Below are positions 1-5,813 of a stretch of 8,941 nt of DNA, piece after piece. Source of the stretch: PALSA-505 sp035308365. GTDB taxonomy: Bacteria > Actinomycetota > Actinomycetes > Streptosporangiales > Streptosporangiaceae. A program made the position numbers and the translations under genes. The stretch's first letter is position 1, and every line of letters starts with the position of its first letter. Below the pieces are notes generated by a model. That model was not told the origin of the DNA and searched no databases. It saw only the letters and a program-made list of their open reading frames with translations. Location: the NCBI GenBank assembly GCA_035308365.1, contig DATGGU010000159.1:1-8941 (forward strand), given 5' to 3'.

Positions 1-142
1 AGCCGGAGGTCAGGGTCCGGCCGTGCCGGTGGCCGGAGATACGTTTCGGGGCGGGGCGTGCTGAAGTACGGCGCGGAGGAACTGGCATGCAGCGCCCGCC
101 TGCCGGTACCTTGGTGCAAGCGCAAGGGCTTTCTCCGGGGCT

Positions 143-388
143 GCCCATGGGTGGCGTCAGCTGGAGCGTGCGAGGATCGCAGACATCTTGTGGGTGCTGG
201 ATGCGAGGGTCGTCTCGCCTGGCCCTGAGGACTGTCACCTGCAGCCAGGTCAGATGGGCGTCGCGCTTTCCGGAGAATCTACAGGCCATCTGTTCGTGTC
301 CGAGGGAATTGAACTCCTGATTCCGGGAGAACACCGATGGCACAAGGGCTCTGACCTCGCCATTGACCTGCCGAACCGGCTAGCCGGC
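143..388 (+). pseudogene. Unrecognised coding-like fragment, probably decayed
   Basis: I do not recognise the family. This frame is open from 65 to a stop at 536-538, but only about 143-388 reads like protein: mixed hydrophobic and charged residues (stretches such as RIADILWVLDARV, GHLFVSEGIELLIP, HRWHKGSDLAIDLPNR). Second codon positions are clearly less GC-rich than first and third ones, as in real coding frames. After about 388 the composition turns into Arg/Pro-rich noise. No start codon with a ribosome binding site fits this frame; the good GGAGGA at 75-80 serves an ATG at 87 in another frame, which suggests a frameshift between about 90 and 143. The third position is less GC-rich than in neighbouring genes, consistent with decay or foreign origin. 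It may be a broken gene or chance. Confidence 0.25.
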
Positions 389-538
389 CGAGCGCGGACA
401 GCACCCGGATTTCCCGGTGGCAGCATCACGGATCAGGTTCCCGGCCGCGTCCTTCCAGATCGCCGGCATCGCCATCACCTCAGCCAGGCCCGCAGCCGCG
501 TCCCGGGCCGGCCCCTTGAGGCGCGCCTCCCCCTGTGA
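380..538 (-). pseudogene. Unrecognised 3' gene fragment, minus strand
   Basis: About 50 codons on the minus strand, ending in TAG at 380-382, have almost only G or C in third position and a protein-like composition, with a segment reading MAMPAIWKDAAGNLIRDAAT from the ATG at 469-475. Upstream of about 538 the frame becomes Arg/Gly/Pro-rich and unconvincing. No ribosome binding site was seen in front of either ATG. This could be the surviving C-terminus of a lost gene converging on the plus-strand fragment at 143-388. No family is recognised and no function is proposed. Confidence 0.2.
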
Positions 539-1060
539 GCCCCGCGGCCCCCGCACGCAGGCCCGCCGGCGCCGGGCAGGAGTGACGAAACACCGGGCAG
601 CAGGTAGCGTCGGCGGGCCCCTCGCTCGAGGCGGGAACAGACCGCCGATGCTTCCGCATATGCACCCGCCTGTCCCGGAACCCGCCCGGCGTGCCGCCGC
701 GGGACCCGCACACCCGGGCAGGCCCGCCACCCCGGCCACGCAGGATGCGGCCACGCACCATGACCGCCGTCCCGGGGGCGCAGGATGCCACGCTACGTGA
801 CGACCCGCTGGAACCCCCGCAACCCGCCCACCCGTAAAATCCGCAGCTCCCGCCCCACGCCATCCCTAACCGAACGCCAGTTGGCTAGGCCGGCCGTCTT
901 CGCCTTCGTGGACCGCTGCCCGCGCTTGCCCCGGAGCCGGTAGCGCCCCGCCCGGGCGATCCCCGCCGGAGGAGGCCGGGTCTTGTTGGTCCCCGAACCT
1001 CGAGGCGATTTCCCGCGTCACCGGAGCCGGCTGCTGCGGCGGGCGGGGTGTTGACCCTCA
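539..1060. other. Gene-poor GC-rich stretch, nothing firm
   Basis: No reading frame here has both a ribosome binding site and protein-like composition. The longer open frames are Arg/Pro/Gly-rich and exist because stop codons are rare at this GC content. A 52-codon frame with ATG at 785 and TAG at 941-943 (starting MPRYVTTRWN) has no clear ribosome binding site and is Arg/Pro-rich. I would not annotate it. Confidence 0.4.
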
Positions 1061-1066
1061 GGAGAA

Positions 1067-1080
1067 TGACCGATCGGTGA
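1067..1080. promoter_or_regulatory. Possible operator palindrome
   Basis: The 10-bp perfect palindrome ACCGATCGGT (1069-1078) extends to a 14-bp site, TGACCGATCGGTGA, with one mismatched pair. A TTGACC hexamer lies just upstream at 1051-1056, but no matching -10 element was found. Many TetR-type operators have this shape, but no gene starts directly downstream, so this is a weak call. Confidence 0.2.
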
Positions 1081-1147
1081 GAAGAACCCGGCCGGCGAAT
1101 CCCTGAGGAATCCAGGGAGCGGCGTCAGCCCGTGAGGCTGAGCCCGT

Positions 1148-1297
1148 GTCCTGCCTCCGCAGCCCGGAAGGCCTGCTGCTCGCTGCGGAATGCCCCTGTG
1201 CGCGAGAATAAGGGGTACGATGAAAGTGTTGCTCCGGACCCCGGCAGCTGCACCCCGCGGTATCTGCGGAGGCAGCGGCAGGACCGGAACTTTTTTT
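1148..1297 (+). ncRNA. Candidate structured RNA ending in T8
   Basis: CTGCCTCCGCAG at 1151-1162 is the exact reverse complement of CTGCGGAGGCAG at 1264-1275, giving a 12-bp long-range stem that encloses about 100 nt. The stem can be prolonged by GTC 1148-1150 with GAC 1282-1284 across a bulge. As an alternative, GTCCTGCC 1148-1155 pairs perfectly with GGCAGGAC 1277-1284. Eight T residues follow at about 1290-1297, very unusual at this GC content and resembling an intrinsic terminator. Inside the loop, CCCCT (1193-1197) can pair with AGGGG (1211-1215), which would mask a ribosome-binding-like AAGGGG before ATG 1220; that ATG opens a 54-codon frame of poor quality ending at 1384. No known RNA family is recognised. 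It could be an sRNA, a leader element or coincidence. Confidence 0.27.
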
Positions 1298-1428
1298 TGC
1301 TCGTACACGGCAAGACGCCACGCTCGAAGGACGGCGAGAACCCCGGGAGGGCCCCCTCTCCCCGCCGCGATCTCCCCAGCATGACCAACCACCGCGTACG
1401 TGATGGTCACTGACTTAAGGAGCCGGTT

Positions 1429-1761
1429 ATGGGCGTCATCGCATGGATCGTTCCCGGCCTGGGCGCGGGCTTGCTGGCCAATATGCTGATCCCCGGCAGG
1501 AGATCACAGGGCCTCACCTTGACCTGCGTGACCGGCGCCGCGCGGCGGCGGCCGGGCTGGCGCGGTCCCCGCCGTGAGACCGCCGCCGCCAGCCAGGACC
1601 GCGACGACCTGACCGGCCAGCGCGACACCGCCCGCGCCTGCACCGCCAGCAGACCCGGAAACGGCGACGGCGACGCCAGCCCCCGGGCAGGCAGGCCGCG
1701 CCCGCCCGCCGATGCCCCCGCCGCCCAGACCCCCGCCAGCGCGGCCGCGGCCGCGGAATGA
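1429..1761 (+). CDS. GlsB/YeaQ/YmgE-like small membrane protein with atypical tail
   Basis: Residues 1-24 (MGVIAWIVPGLGAGLLANML followed by IPGR) match the start of the GlsB/YeaQ/YmgE (transglycosylase-associated) family: a first membrane helix, then the conserved M/I-PG turn. A second-helix-like piece (GLTLTCVTG) follows, and at about residue 40 the match stops. Family members are normally about 80-90 residues with three helices. This one instead runs on for about 70 Arg/Pro/Ala/Asp-rich residues. G/C in third position stays near-total to the stop, so the tail may really be translated, although a frameshift followed by a chance open frame is possible. The start is well supported: AAGGAG at 1416-1421, 7 nt before the ATG. 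The stop codon overlaps an in-frame ATG of the next gene (ATGA at 1758), suggesting co-transcription. The family is linked to stress responses in other bacteria; the function here is uncertain. Confidence 0.55.
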   Translation: MGVIAWIVPGLGAGLLANMLIPGRRSQGLTLTCVTGAARRRPGWRGPRRETAAASQDRDDLTGQRDTARACTASRPGNGDGDASPRAGRPRPPADAPAAQTPASAAAAAE

Positions 1762-1781
1762 CTCCCGGAAGGCGGCCCCTC

Positions 1782-2648
1782 ATGAGTATTTCCAGGAAGA
1801 TGGCTGCCACGGCGCCGCGGAGCGCGGATCGCGGGGTGCAGAGCCCCGGACGCGAAGCGGCGTCCAGCCAGTGGATGGTGTGGCTTGCCCGGGCCGGGCT
1901 GACAGCACGCGGCGTCAACTACCTGCTGACCGGGGCGCTGGCCGTGGCGATAGGCCTGGGTAGCCGCGGCGGGGAAGCCGACCGGCTTGGCGCCCTGCGC
2001 TACGTCGCGGGCAAACCCGGCGGGGCCGCCGGCCTGTGGCTGCTGGCAGCGGGGTTCGCCGCGTTGACTGTGTGGCGGCTCGCCGAGGCCGCTTACGGGC
2101 AGTCCGGCCCCGATGGTCACAAGGCCCGTAAACGGCTGGGCTCGCTGGCTAGCGCAGTCCTTTACGGTTTCATCTGCGGCAGCATCGTGACGTTCCTGCT
2201 CGGCGTCAGTCAGACCTCCGGCAATAGCCAGTCCAAAGACGTCACCGCGCAGCTGATGGCCCGCACCGGGGGGCGCTGGCTTGTCCTGGCGATTGGCGCT
2301 GGCGTGGTGGTGGCGGGCATCGTCATCATCGCCGGCGCGGTCCGCAAGACATTCGCCAGGCAGCTACGCCTGACGGAGATGAGCCCGGGCACCCGCCATG
2401 TCGTGGAGACCCTCGGCAGGGTGGGCGGTACCGCGCGCGGGATCGTCTTCGGCGTCGTCGGAGTGTTCCTGATCGTCGCCGCGGCGACGTTCGATGCGAA
2501 GAAGGCACAGGGTCTTGACGGCGCCCTGCGCAAGATCGCCGGAACGCCGCTCGGCCCGTGGCTGCTCGTCGCGGTGGCGCTCGGCCTGGTGACCTTCGGG
2601 GTCTACTGCTGTTGTGAGGCGCGGTGGCGCAAAGTCCGGCCGGGATAG
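1782..2648 (+). CDS. DUF1206 family integral membrane protein
   Basis: The predicted 288-residue protein has three repeats of about 75 residues, each with two membrane helices, the layout of DUF1206. Helices lie near residues 42-60, 84-104, 122-141, 165-186, 219-237 and 257-276. Each repeat begins with an R/G-x-A/G-rich turn: ARAGLTARGVNYLLTG, then KRLGSLASAVLYGF, then GRVGGTARGIVFGVVG. The short C-terminus (EARWRKVRPG) is typical. An odd CCC run (about residues 276-278) sits just after the last helix. Start choice: ATG 1782 has GGAAGG at 1767-1772 nine bases upstream; the earlier in-frame ATG at 1758 overlaps the previous stop but lacks a ribosome binding site. The biochemical role of DUF1206 is unknown to me. 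It is probably in an operon with the GlsB-like gene upstream and the broken PLD-like gene 8 bases downstream. Confidence 0.9.
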   Translation: MSISRKMAATAPRSADRGVQSPGREAASSQWMVWLARAGLTARGVNYLLTGALAVAIGLGSRGGEADRLGALRYVAGKPGGAAGLWLLAAGFAALTVWRLAEAAYGQSGPDGHKARKRLGSLASAVLYGFICGSIVTFLLGVSQTSGNSQSKDVTAQLMARTGGRWLVLAIGAGVVVAGIVIIAGAVRKTFARQLRLTEMSPGTRHVVETLGRVGGTARGIVFGVVGVFLIVAAATFDAKKAQGLDGALRKIAGTPLGPWLLVAVALGLVTFGVYCCCEARWRKVRPG

Positions 2649-2656
2649 GGCCGGCG

Positions 2657-2941
2657 ATGCCGGAGCCCTCTACATGGCTGCGCACCGCATGGGAGCACGG
2701 CAATCCCGCGACGAGACCCGACGACCGGCACGCTGGCGGCCAAGCCCGATCTACCCGGAACGAGGTACGGCCGCTGGTGCATGGAGCGGCCTGCCTCGTC
2801 GGCCTGGCAGCCGGCAGTACGCAAGCTGCGGGCCGGTGACCACCTGCCGTTCACCGGCTGGCGTGGCCACGCCGACGAGCGGCTGGCCGGTGACGGCTGC
2901 ATCAGCGGATCCTGCCAGGGCGCTGCCCTCGATATCGCCTG
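2657..2941 (+). pseudogene. Phospholipase D-like protein, N-terminal remnant, frameshifted
   Basis: The beginning of an actinobacterial phospholipase D/cardiolipin-synthase-like protein can be followed through two frames. Frame one, from ATG 2657, carries TAWEHGNPATRPDDRHAGG and then NEVRPLVHGAACLVGLAA, and would stop at 2837-2839. Skipping the single base 2813 moves into the next frame, which continues AVRKLRAGDHLPFTGWRGHA and DERLAGDG before TGA at 2939-2941. Joined, this matches my memory of the family's N-terminus (GNPAT...VRPLVHGA.YF..L...AGD...FTDWRGD.DERL). The HKD catalytic motifs that should follow are absent, so most of the gene is lost. It begins 8 bases after the DUF1206 stop in the same direction, as if once part of that operon. 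A weak GGGATAGGG at 2642-2650 precedes the ATG. The family call is by memory of motifs, not by search. Confidence 0.65.
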
Positions 2942-3117
2942 AGACCGGGGCGCCAGCCTTCCGGCGCCCGCCCAGATCCGGATGATCTGCACGCAATCAG
3001 CCGGCCGCCGGATCCACGAGATGCCCGCAAATACTCGGCAGGGCCAGGAGAACCGCCGCAGGCAGCGAGCGCGGGCAGGACAACGGCAAAGACCACGGCC
3101 AGGGTGCGGATCTTCAT
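2902..3117 (-). CDS. Small putative lipoprotein, possibly truncated
   Basis: The 71-residue product starts with a textbook lipoprotein signal: MKIR, a hydrophobic core TLAVVFAVVLPA, and a lipobox LAAC with Cys at residue 20, then GGS. It should be exported and lipid-anchored. The start is very strong: GGAGGT at 3123-3128, five bases before ATG 3117. After about residue 35 the chain is Arg/Gly/Ser-rich and resembles no domain, so the mature part is probably truncated or out of frame. The 3' end overlaps the opposite-strand PLD relic (2902-2941), which suggests a deletion joined two broken genes. It lies downstream of the GH76 gene on the same strand with a 125-base gap containing a palindrome. 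A substrate-binding lipoprotein lost after its signal peptide is one possibility. Confidence 0.5.
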   Translation of the reverse strand: MKIRTLAVVFAVVLPALAACGGSPGPAEYLRASRGSGGRLIACRSSGSGRAPEGWRPGLRRYRGQRPGRIR

Positions 3118-3155
3118 GGCGTACCTCCGCGCTCTAGACGCCCGCCCTGCCTGAC

Positions 3156-3168
3156 CGGTTGACAACCG
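3156..3168. promoter_or_regulatory. Perfect palindrome upstream of the lipoprotein gene
   Basis: CGGTTG-A-CAACCG is a perfect 13-bp odd-centred palindrome 39 bases upstream of the lipoprotein start on the minus strand. On that strand it also contains TTGTCA, which resembles a -35 hexamer, so a bound repressor could block it. No well-spaced -10 was found (TCTAGA is about 21 bases away). Confidence 0.3.
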
Positions 3169-3185
3169 CAGGCACCTGCCCGCCA

Positions 3186-3225
3186 GCACCCGCCAACGTG
3201 GGCGCGGGTTCATGGCTGGCGGTGC
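3186..3225 (-). terminator. Hairpin downstream of GH76 gene
   Basis: GCACCCGCCA at 3186-3195 pairs with TGGCGGTGC at 3217-3225 (nine pairs, one bulged base, 21-nt loop). It begins 17 bases past the GH76 stop codon on the minus strand. There is no T-run, as is common for actinobacterial terminators, so it may terminate transcription or protect the mRNA end. Confidence 0.4.
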
Positions 3226-3242
3226 AGCCCGGGCCGGTTATT

Positions 3243-4766
3243 TCACGGAAGGCCCCAGAACTGGGCTTGGCTGTTGTTGCAGGTCCAGATCTGTACCGGG
3301 TTGCCGTTCGTGCCGGTGTTGCCGGTGTTGTCCATGCACTTGCCGGACCAGGCGTTGTAGAGGATGCTGCCGCTGGTGTGGCGGGCCCACTCCTGCTGCG
3401 CGCTGCCGGTACAGGGGTCCCACACCACCTTGGTTCCCCGTGTGGTGCTGCCGTTGACGGTGGCACACCCGTCCAGCACGCGCATCTCACCGGTCGCTCC
3501 CGGCGCTGGTGTGCTCCAGCTTTGTGCTGGAGTGCTGTTGCAGCCCCAGATATCGATCTGGTTACCCGCGGTCCTGCCACTGCCGTAGTCATCGAGGCAG
3601 AAGCCCGCTATCCCGGCCAGGGCCGTGCCGTTGTGGCCCAGGCTGAGCCCGGCGACCAGGGCGTCCTCCGCGCTGGCCTGGCTGTAGGAGGTGATGCCGT
3701 CGTTGAAGCATTGCGGGTCGCTGACCGGGCCCTGCCACAGGAATCCCATCTGGTGGCCCGAGTTCATGTCGTTGGGGATGATCGAGTTGACCTGGTTCTC
3801 GAAGAACGAGGCGTACCACTGGGTGTTCAGGGCGTTCGACAGCTCCTTCAGCCCGCGCACGTAGATGCCCTTGAACGACTGGATGTCTTGGCCACAGGTC
3901 GTGCCGGGCTCGTTCAGCACGCCGCCCGCGTTCAGGTTCAGGATCGCCGCGTCGGCGATGCCCTGCGCCGTGCTCAGCAGGCTGGCGTTGCCGGTCGCGT
4001 CGTAGAGCTGGGTAAGGCCGGCCAGGATCACCCCCTGGTTGTAGGTCCAGGTGGTCCCGTTGTTGTTGGCGCAGGAGCTGGTCAGGCCGTCGTTGACCAG
4101 GTCGCTGCTGTTGATCATGCCGCTGCCGCTGAACCAGGACCATTCGGCGTTGGCCCAGCCCAGGTACTTGGTGTCGCCAGGAATGGCGTTGTGCAGCCCG
4201 GCGGTAAGCTCCAGGAACAGCTCGTTGGGGATGGCGTTCTTGTAGGTCTTGGACGTGTTCCACCACAACCCGCCGCCGCAGGTGCTGTCCCAGTAGCCGT
4301 GGATGTAGTTGGCGTCCGTCTCGGCCATCTGCAGGTACCCGGTGGTGCCGGTCATCTCGTAGGCCTGCAGCCAGGCGTTGCCCCACCAGCCGGTGTCATC
4401 CATGTAGGAGTTCTCGAAGTTCCCGCCTTTGTTGTCGTTAAAGGCCGCCGAAATCGCATAGTCATACTGGGTGTCGCCGGTGGCCTGCGCGTAGGTCATC
4501 AGCGTGGACAGCGCCACCGCCGCCTGCCACCACGAGTTCCCGATCAGCCCGTTGGAGGAGTTGTAGGAGCCCATCAGGGTCTTCATGCCGTCCTTCGCCG
4601 CGGTCAGCACGTCCCATGCCGGTCTTACCGTGGGCTGAGCGGTGCCCGCGGCCGCCGCTGCGGTGCCGGCGGTCCACGCCAGGGTCACCGCCGCTGCCAG
4701 CACGGCGGCGCCTGGCAGCTTTCCCTTGCGCCGCCTGCCGTTGAGATGCCCGTGCTGGTGGCCCAT
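3243..4766 (-). CDS. Secreted GH76 alpha-1,6-mannanase-like enzyme with ricin-type lectin domain
   Basis: 507 residues. An export signal comes first (RRRKGK, then a hydrophobic Ala-rich core, with a likely cut after the TAAAAA region near residue 40). Next is a glycoside hydrolase family 76 catalytic domain, about residues 50-375: the paired Asp of NSYMDDTGWWGNAW (residues about 123-124) fits the family's catalytic DD pair, with other family-like segments GGGLWWNTSKTYKNAIPNEL and TWTYNQGVILAGL. GH76 enzymes cut alpha-1,6-mannan backbones, for example of fungal cell walls. The C-terminus, about 380-507, is a CBM13/ricin B lectin with three QxW-type repeats (AQSW, QQEW, AQFW), each with conserved Cys. 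Start choice: AGGAGAG at 4774-4780 is nine bases before ATG 4766, while an ATG at 4772 would be too close to it. It is monocistronic or leads weakly into the lipoprotein stub. Exact substrate is inferred from family only. Confidence 0.92.
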   Translation of the reverse strand: MGHQHGHLNGRRRKGKLPGAAVLAAAVTLAWTAGTAAAAAGTAQPTVRPAWDVLTAAKDGMKTLMGSYNSSNGLIGNSWWQAAVALSTLMTYAQATGDTQYDYAISAAFNDNKGGNFENSYMDDTGWWGNAWLQAYEMTGTTGYLQMAETDANYIHGYWDSTCGGGLWWNTSKTYKNAIPNELFLELTAGLHNAIPGDTKYLGWANAEWSWFSGSGMINSSDLVNDGLTSSCANNNGTTWTYNQGVILAGLTQLYDATGNASLLSTAQGIADAAILNLNAGGVLNEPGTTCGQDIQSFKGIYVRGLKELSNALNTQWYASFFENQVNSIIPNDMNSGHQMGFLWQGPVSDPQCFNDGITSYSQASAEDALVAGLSLGHNGTALAGIAGFCLDDYGSGRTAGNQIDIWGCNSTPAQSWSTPAPGATGEMRVLDGCATVNGSTTRGTKVVWDPCTGSAQQEWARHTSGSILYNAWSGKCMDNTGNTGTNGNPVQIWTCNNSQAQFWGLP

Positions 4767-4803
4767 AAGCATTCTCTCCTATCGAGCACGATCCCCACGA
4801 AAC

Positions 4804-4832
4804 AGGTTCGGACGGCGGGCCCCAAAGGTCAA
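4804..4832 (-). promoter_or_regulatory. Possible promoter of the GH76 gene
   Basis: On the minus strand TTGACC (4827-4832) is followed after 17 bases by GAACCT (4804-4809), a fair -35 and a weak -10. Transcription would start near 4797, leaving about 30 bases of leader containing the AGGAGAG ribosome binding site. Confidence 0.35.
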
Positions 4833-4838
4833 GTCAGC

Positions 4839-4862
4839 ACTTTCCGGTAAAATCCGAAAAGT
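4839..4862. promoter_or_regulatory. 24-bp imperfect inverted repeat, putative operator of GH76
   Basis: ACTTTCCGG (4839-4847) and CCGAAAAGT (4854-4862) are inverted repeats matching at eight of nine positions around the AT-only centre TAAAAT. It sits immediately upstream of the putative -35 of the GH76 gene in an unusually AT-rich patch. This is the form of an operator for a dimeric sugar-responsive regulator; the regulator is not in this window. Confidence 0.4.
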
Positions 4863-4942
4863 TATTCCCAAATGGCGTCGCCGCCGCTTCACCCCGAGAC
4901 AATGAGGACCGCAAGGTGCGGGGACCGTGCACGCCCTCCAGC

Positions 4943-5089
4943 CTCGGCGGCCTCGGCGCCGGGCACCCAGCAGCGCAGCTGCTCATCCCAGCTGGCATAG
5001 GGGTAACCGATGGCTGTCCAGGCGTCCCCGGTGGCGGCGGCGATCGCCGTCTCGATACCGGGGCTCACCGCCACGGTGACCGGGAATAA
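4943..5089 (-). mobile_element. Relic of an IS1380-like transposase
   Basis: About 49 residues on the minus strand read FPVTVAVSPGIETAIAA, then GDAWTAIGYPYASWDEQ, then CWVPGAEAAE. This resembles the middle of actinobacterial IS1380-family transposases as I remember them (VTVR..P.VKAAIA.I..DAWT.I.Y..A.WDE...RWISDAEVAE). The flanking residues of the open frame (4889-5197) do not resemble the family, both ends are missing and no terminal inverted repeats were found, so it is a decayed internal fragment. It lies upstream of the GH76 gene and marks past insertion. The family assignment is by memory and moderately sure. Confidence 0.5.
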
Positions 5090-5099
5090 CCCCGGCCGG

Positions 5100-5517
5100 T
5101 CTGGACAGCTAACAGCCGGTACACCCGGGGGCGCCGGCGGTGCGGTCCGCGCAGCGGGCGAACGACCCGCCGCCACGCGCGCAGGCGGCGCTGCCACCGC
5201 GCAGCCAGATGGCAGCGATCACCAGCGCAGCCAGCGGCGCGCTGACCGTAGCGGCCAGCACATTCAGCCCCGGCCAGCAGGCTCCTGCCCTGAAGGTTGA
5301 TACGGCCGAACGCGGCACCCTGCTCGTGGCGGCCGCAGACCCGTTTTTGCTCAGTGATCTTGCACTCTGGAGGACTGCCGACGCCACGTGGAATCGGATG
5401 TCCTGCCTGGCCGCTTGCCTGCTTCTGCGGCTTCAGCGCTATTCCCGCGGGGCTGGTTTCGTCAGGTTCACTTGGCGGTGGCCGCGCCGGCAGTGGTGAT
5501 CCGCCGCCCCCGAAAGC
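5100..5517. other. Intergenic stretch without a firm gene
   Basis: Open frames exist on both strands, none with a ribosome binding site. A minus-strand frame (5109-5387) contains one plausible membrane helix (LNVLAATVSAPLAALVIAAI) with good third-position GC, then a Cys/Gly/Arg-rich end. It could be a small membrane protein or a relic but has no clear start. The rest shows nothing recognisable. Confidence 0.35.
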
Positions 5518-5709
5518 TCAGCGGCGGCGTGCCCGCAAGCCCACGGCGACCATGAACAGTCCCACGACGGCGATCAGCGGGCCCAGCACCGTCCACAAAG
5601 TCGTTCCGGTCATCACGCTGCCGGTGATGTAGCCGAGCCCCTGCAACGCGAAAATCACCCCGGCGGCGGTGGCCAGCACGCCAAAGCTGATGAGCAGTCC
5701 CCGGCGCAT
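5518..5709 (-). CDS. Small two-helix membrane protein, unknown function
   Basis: The 63-residue product begins MRRGLLISFGVLATAAGVIF and has two membrane helices (about residues 5-24 and 38-57), separated by a short loop (GYITGSVMTGT). It ends in a positively charged GLRARRR, predicting both ends in the cytoplasm. The frame extends upstream to 5799, but that extension is not protein-like. ATG 5709 is preferred because the helix begins right after it and a GATACT element lies six bases upstream, fitting a leaderless transcript. There is no Shine-Dalgarno sequence. Similar short actinobacterial proteins exist without known role; I do not recognise a named family. It stands alone: the next gene upstream on this strand is the TetR gene, over 500 bases away. 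Confidence 0.65.
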   Translation of the reverse strand: MRRGLLISFGVLATAAGVIFALQGLGYITGSVMTGTTLWTVLGPLIAVVGLFMVAVGLRARRR

Positions 5710-5715
5710 GAGGCA

Positions 5716-5721
5716 AGTATC
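5716..5721 (-). promoter_or_regulatory. Possible -10 of a leaderless transcript
   Basis: GATACT on the minus strand ends six bases before ATG 5709, the distance expected when transcription starts at the start codon. No good -35 was found at 16-19 bases, so support is limited. Confidence 0.3.
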
Positions 5722-5813
5722 GCCTGGCCCCGGCACCCTGGCGAACGCAACGCCATGTTCCCTGCTCCCCGCATGACAAACCCTACGAAACTCCCACAAA
5801 ACCCCACCTCATC

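Noticed and set aside
1345..1363. GGGAGGG/CCCTCTCCC-type hairpin before the GlsB-like gene
   Set aside because: Imperfect, with a bulge and a wobble pair, in very GC-rich sequence; expected often by chance.
1018..1410. 130-codon minus-strand frame across the RNA-like element
   Set aside because: No ribosome binding site, composition not protein-like, and it crosses the T8 tract and inverted repeats.
1407..2120. 237-codon minus-strand frame opposite the GlsB-like and DUF1206 genes
   Set aside because: Gly/Ala/Arg/Pro-rich shadow of the plus-strand genes.
3159..4850. 563-codon open frame on the plus strand opposite the GH76 gene
   Set aside because: It is the mirror frame of a well-supported GH76-lectin gene; its Val/Gly/Ala-rich product resembles nothing and has no ribosome binding site.
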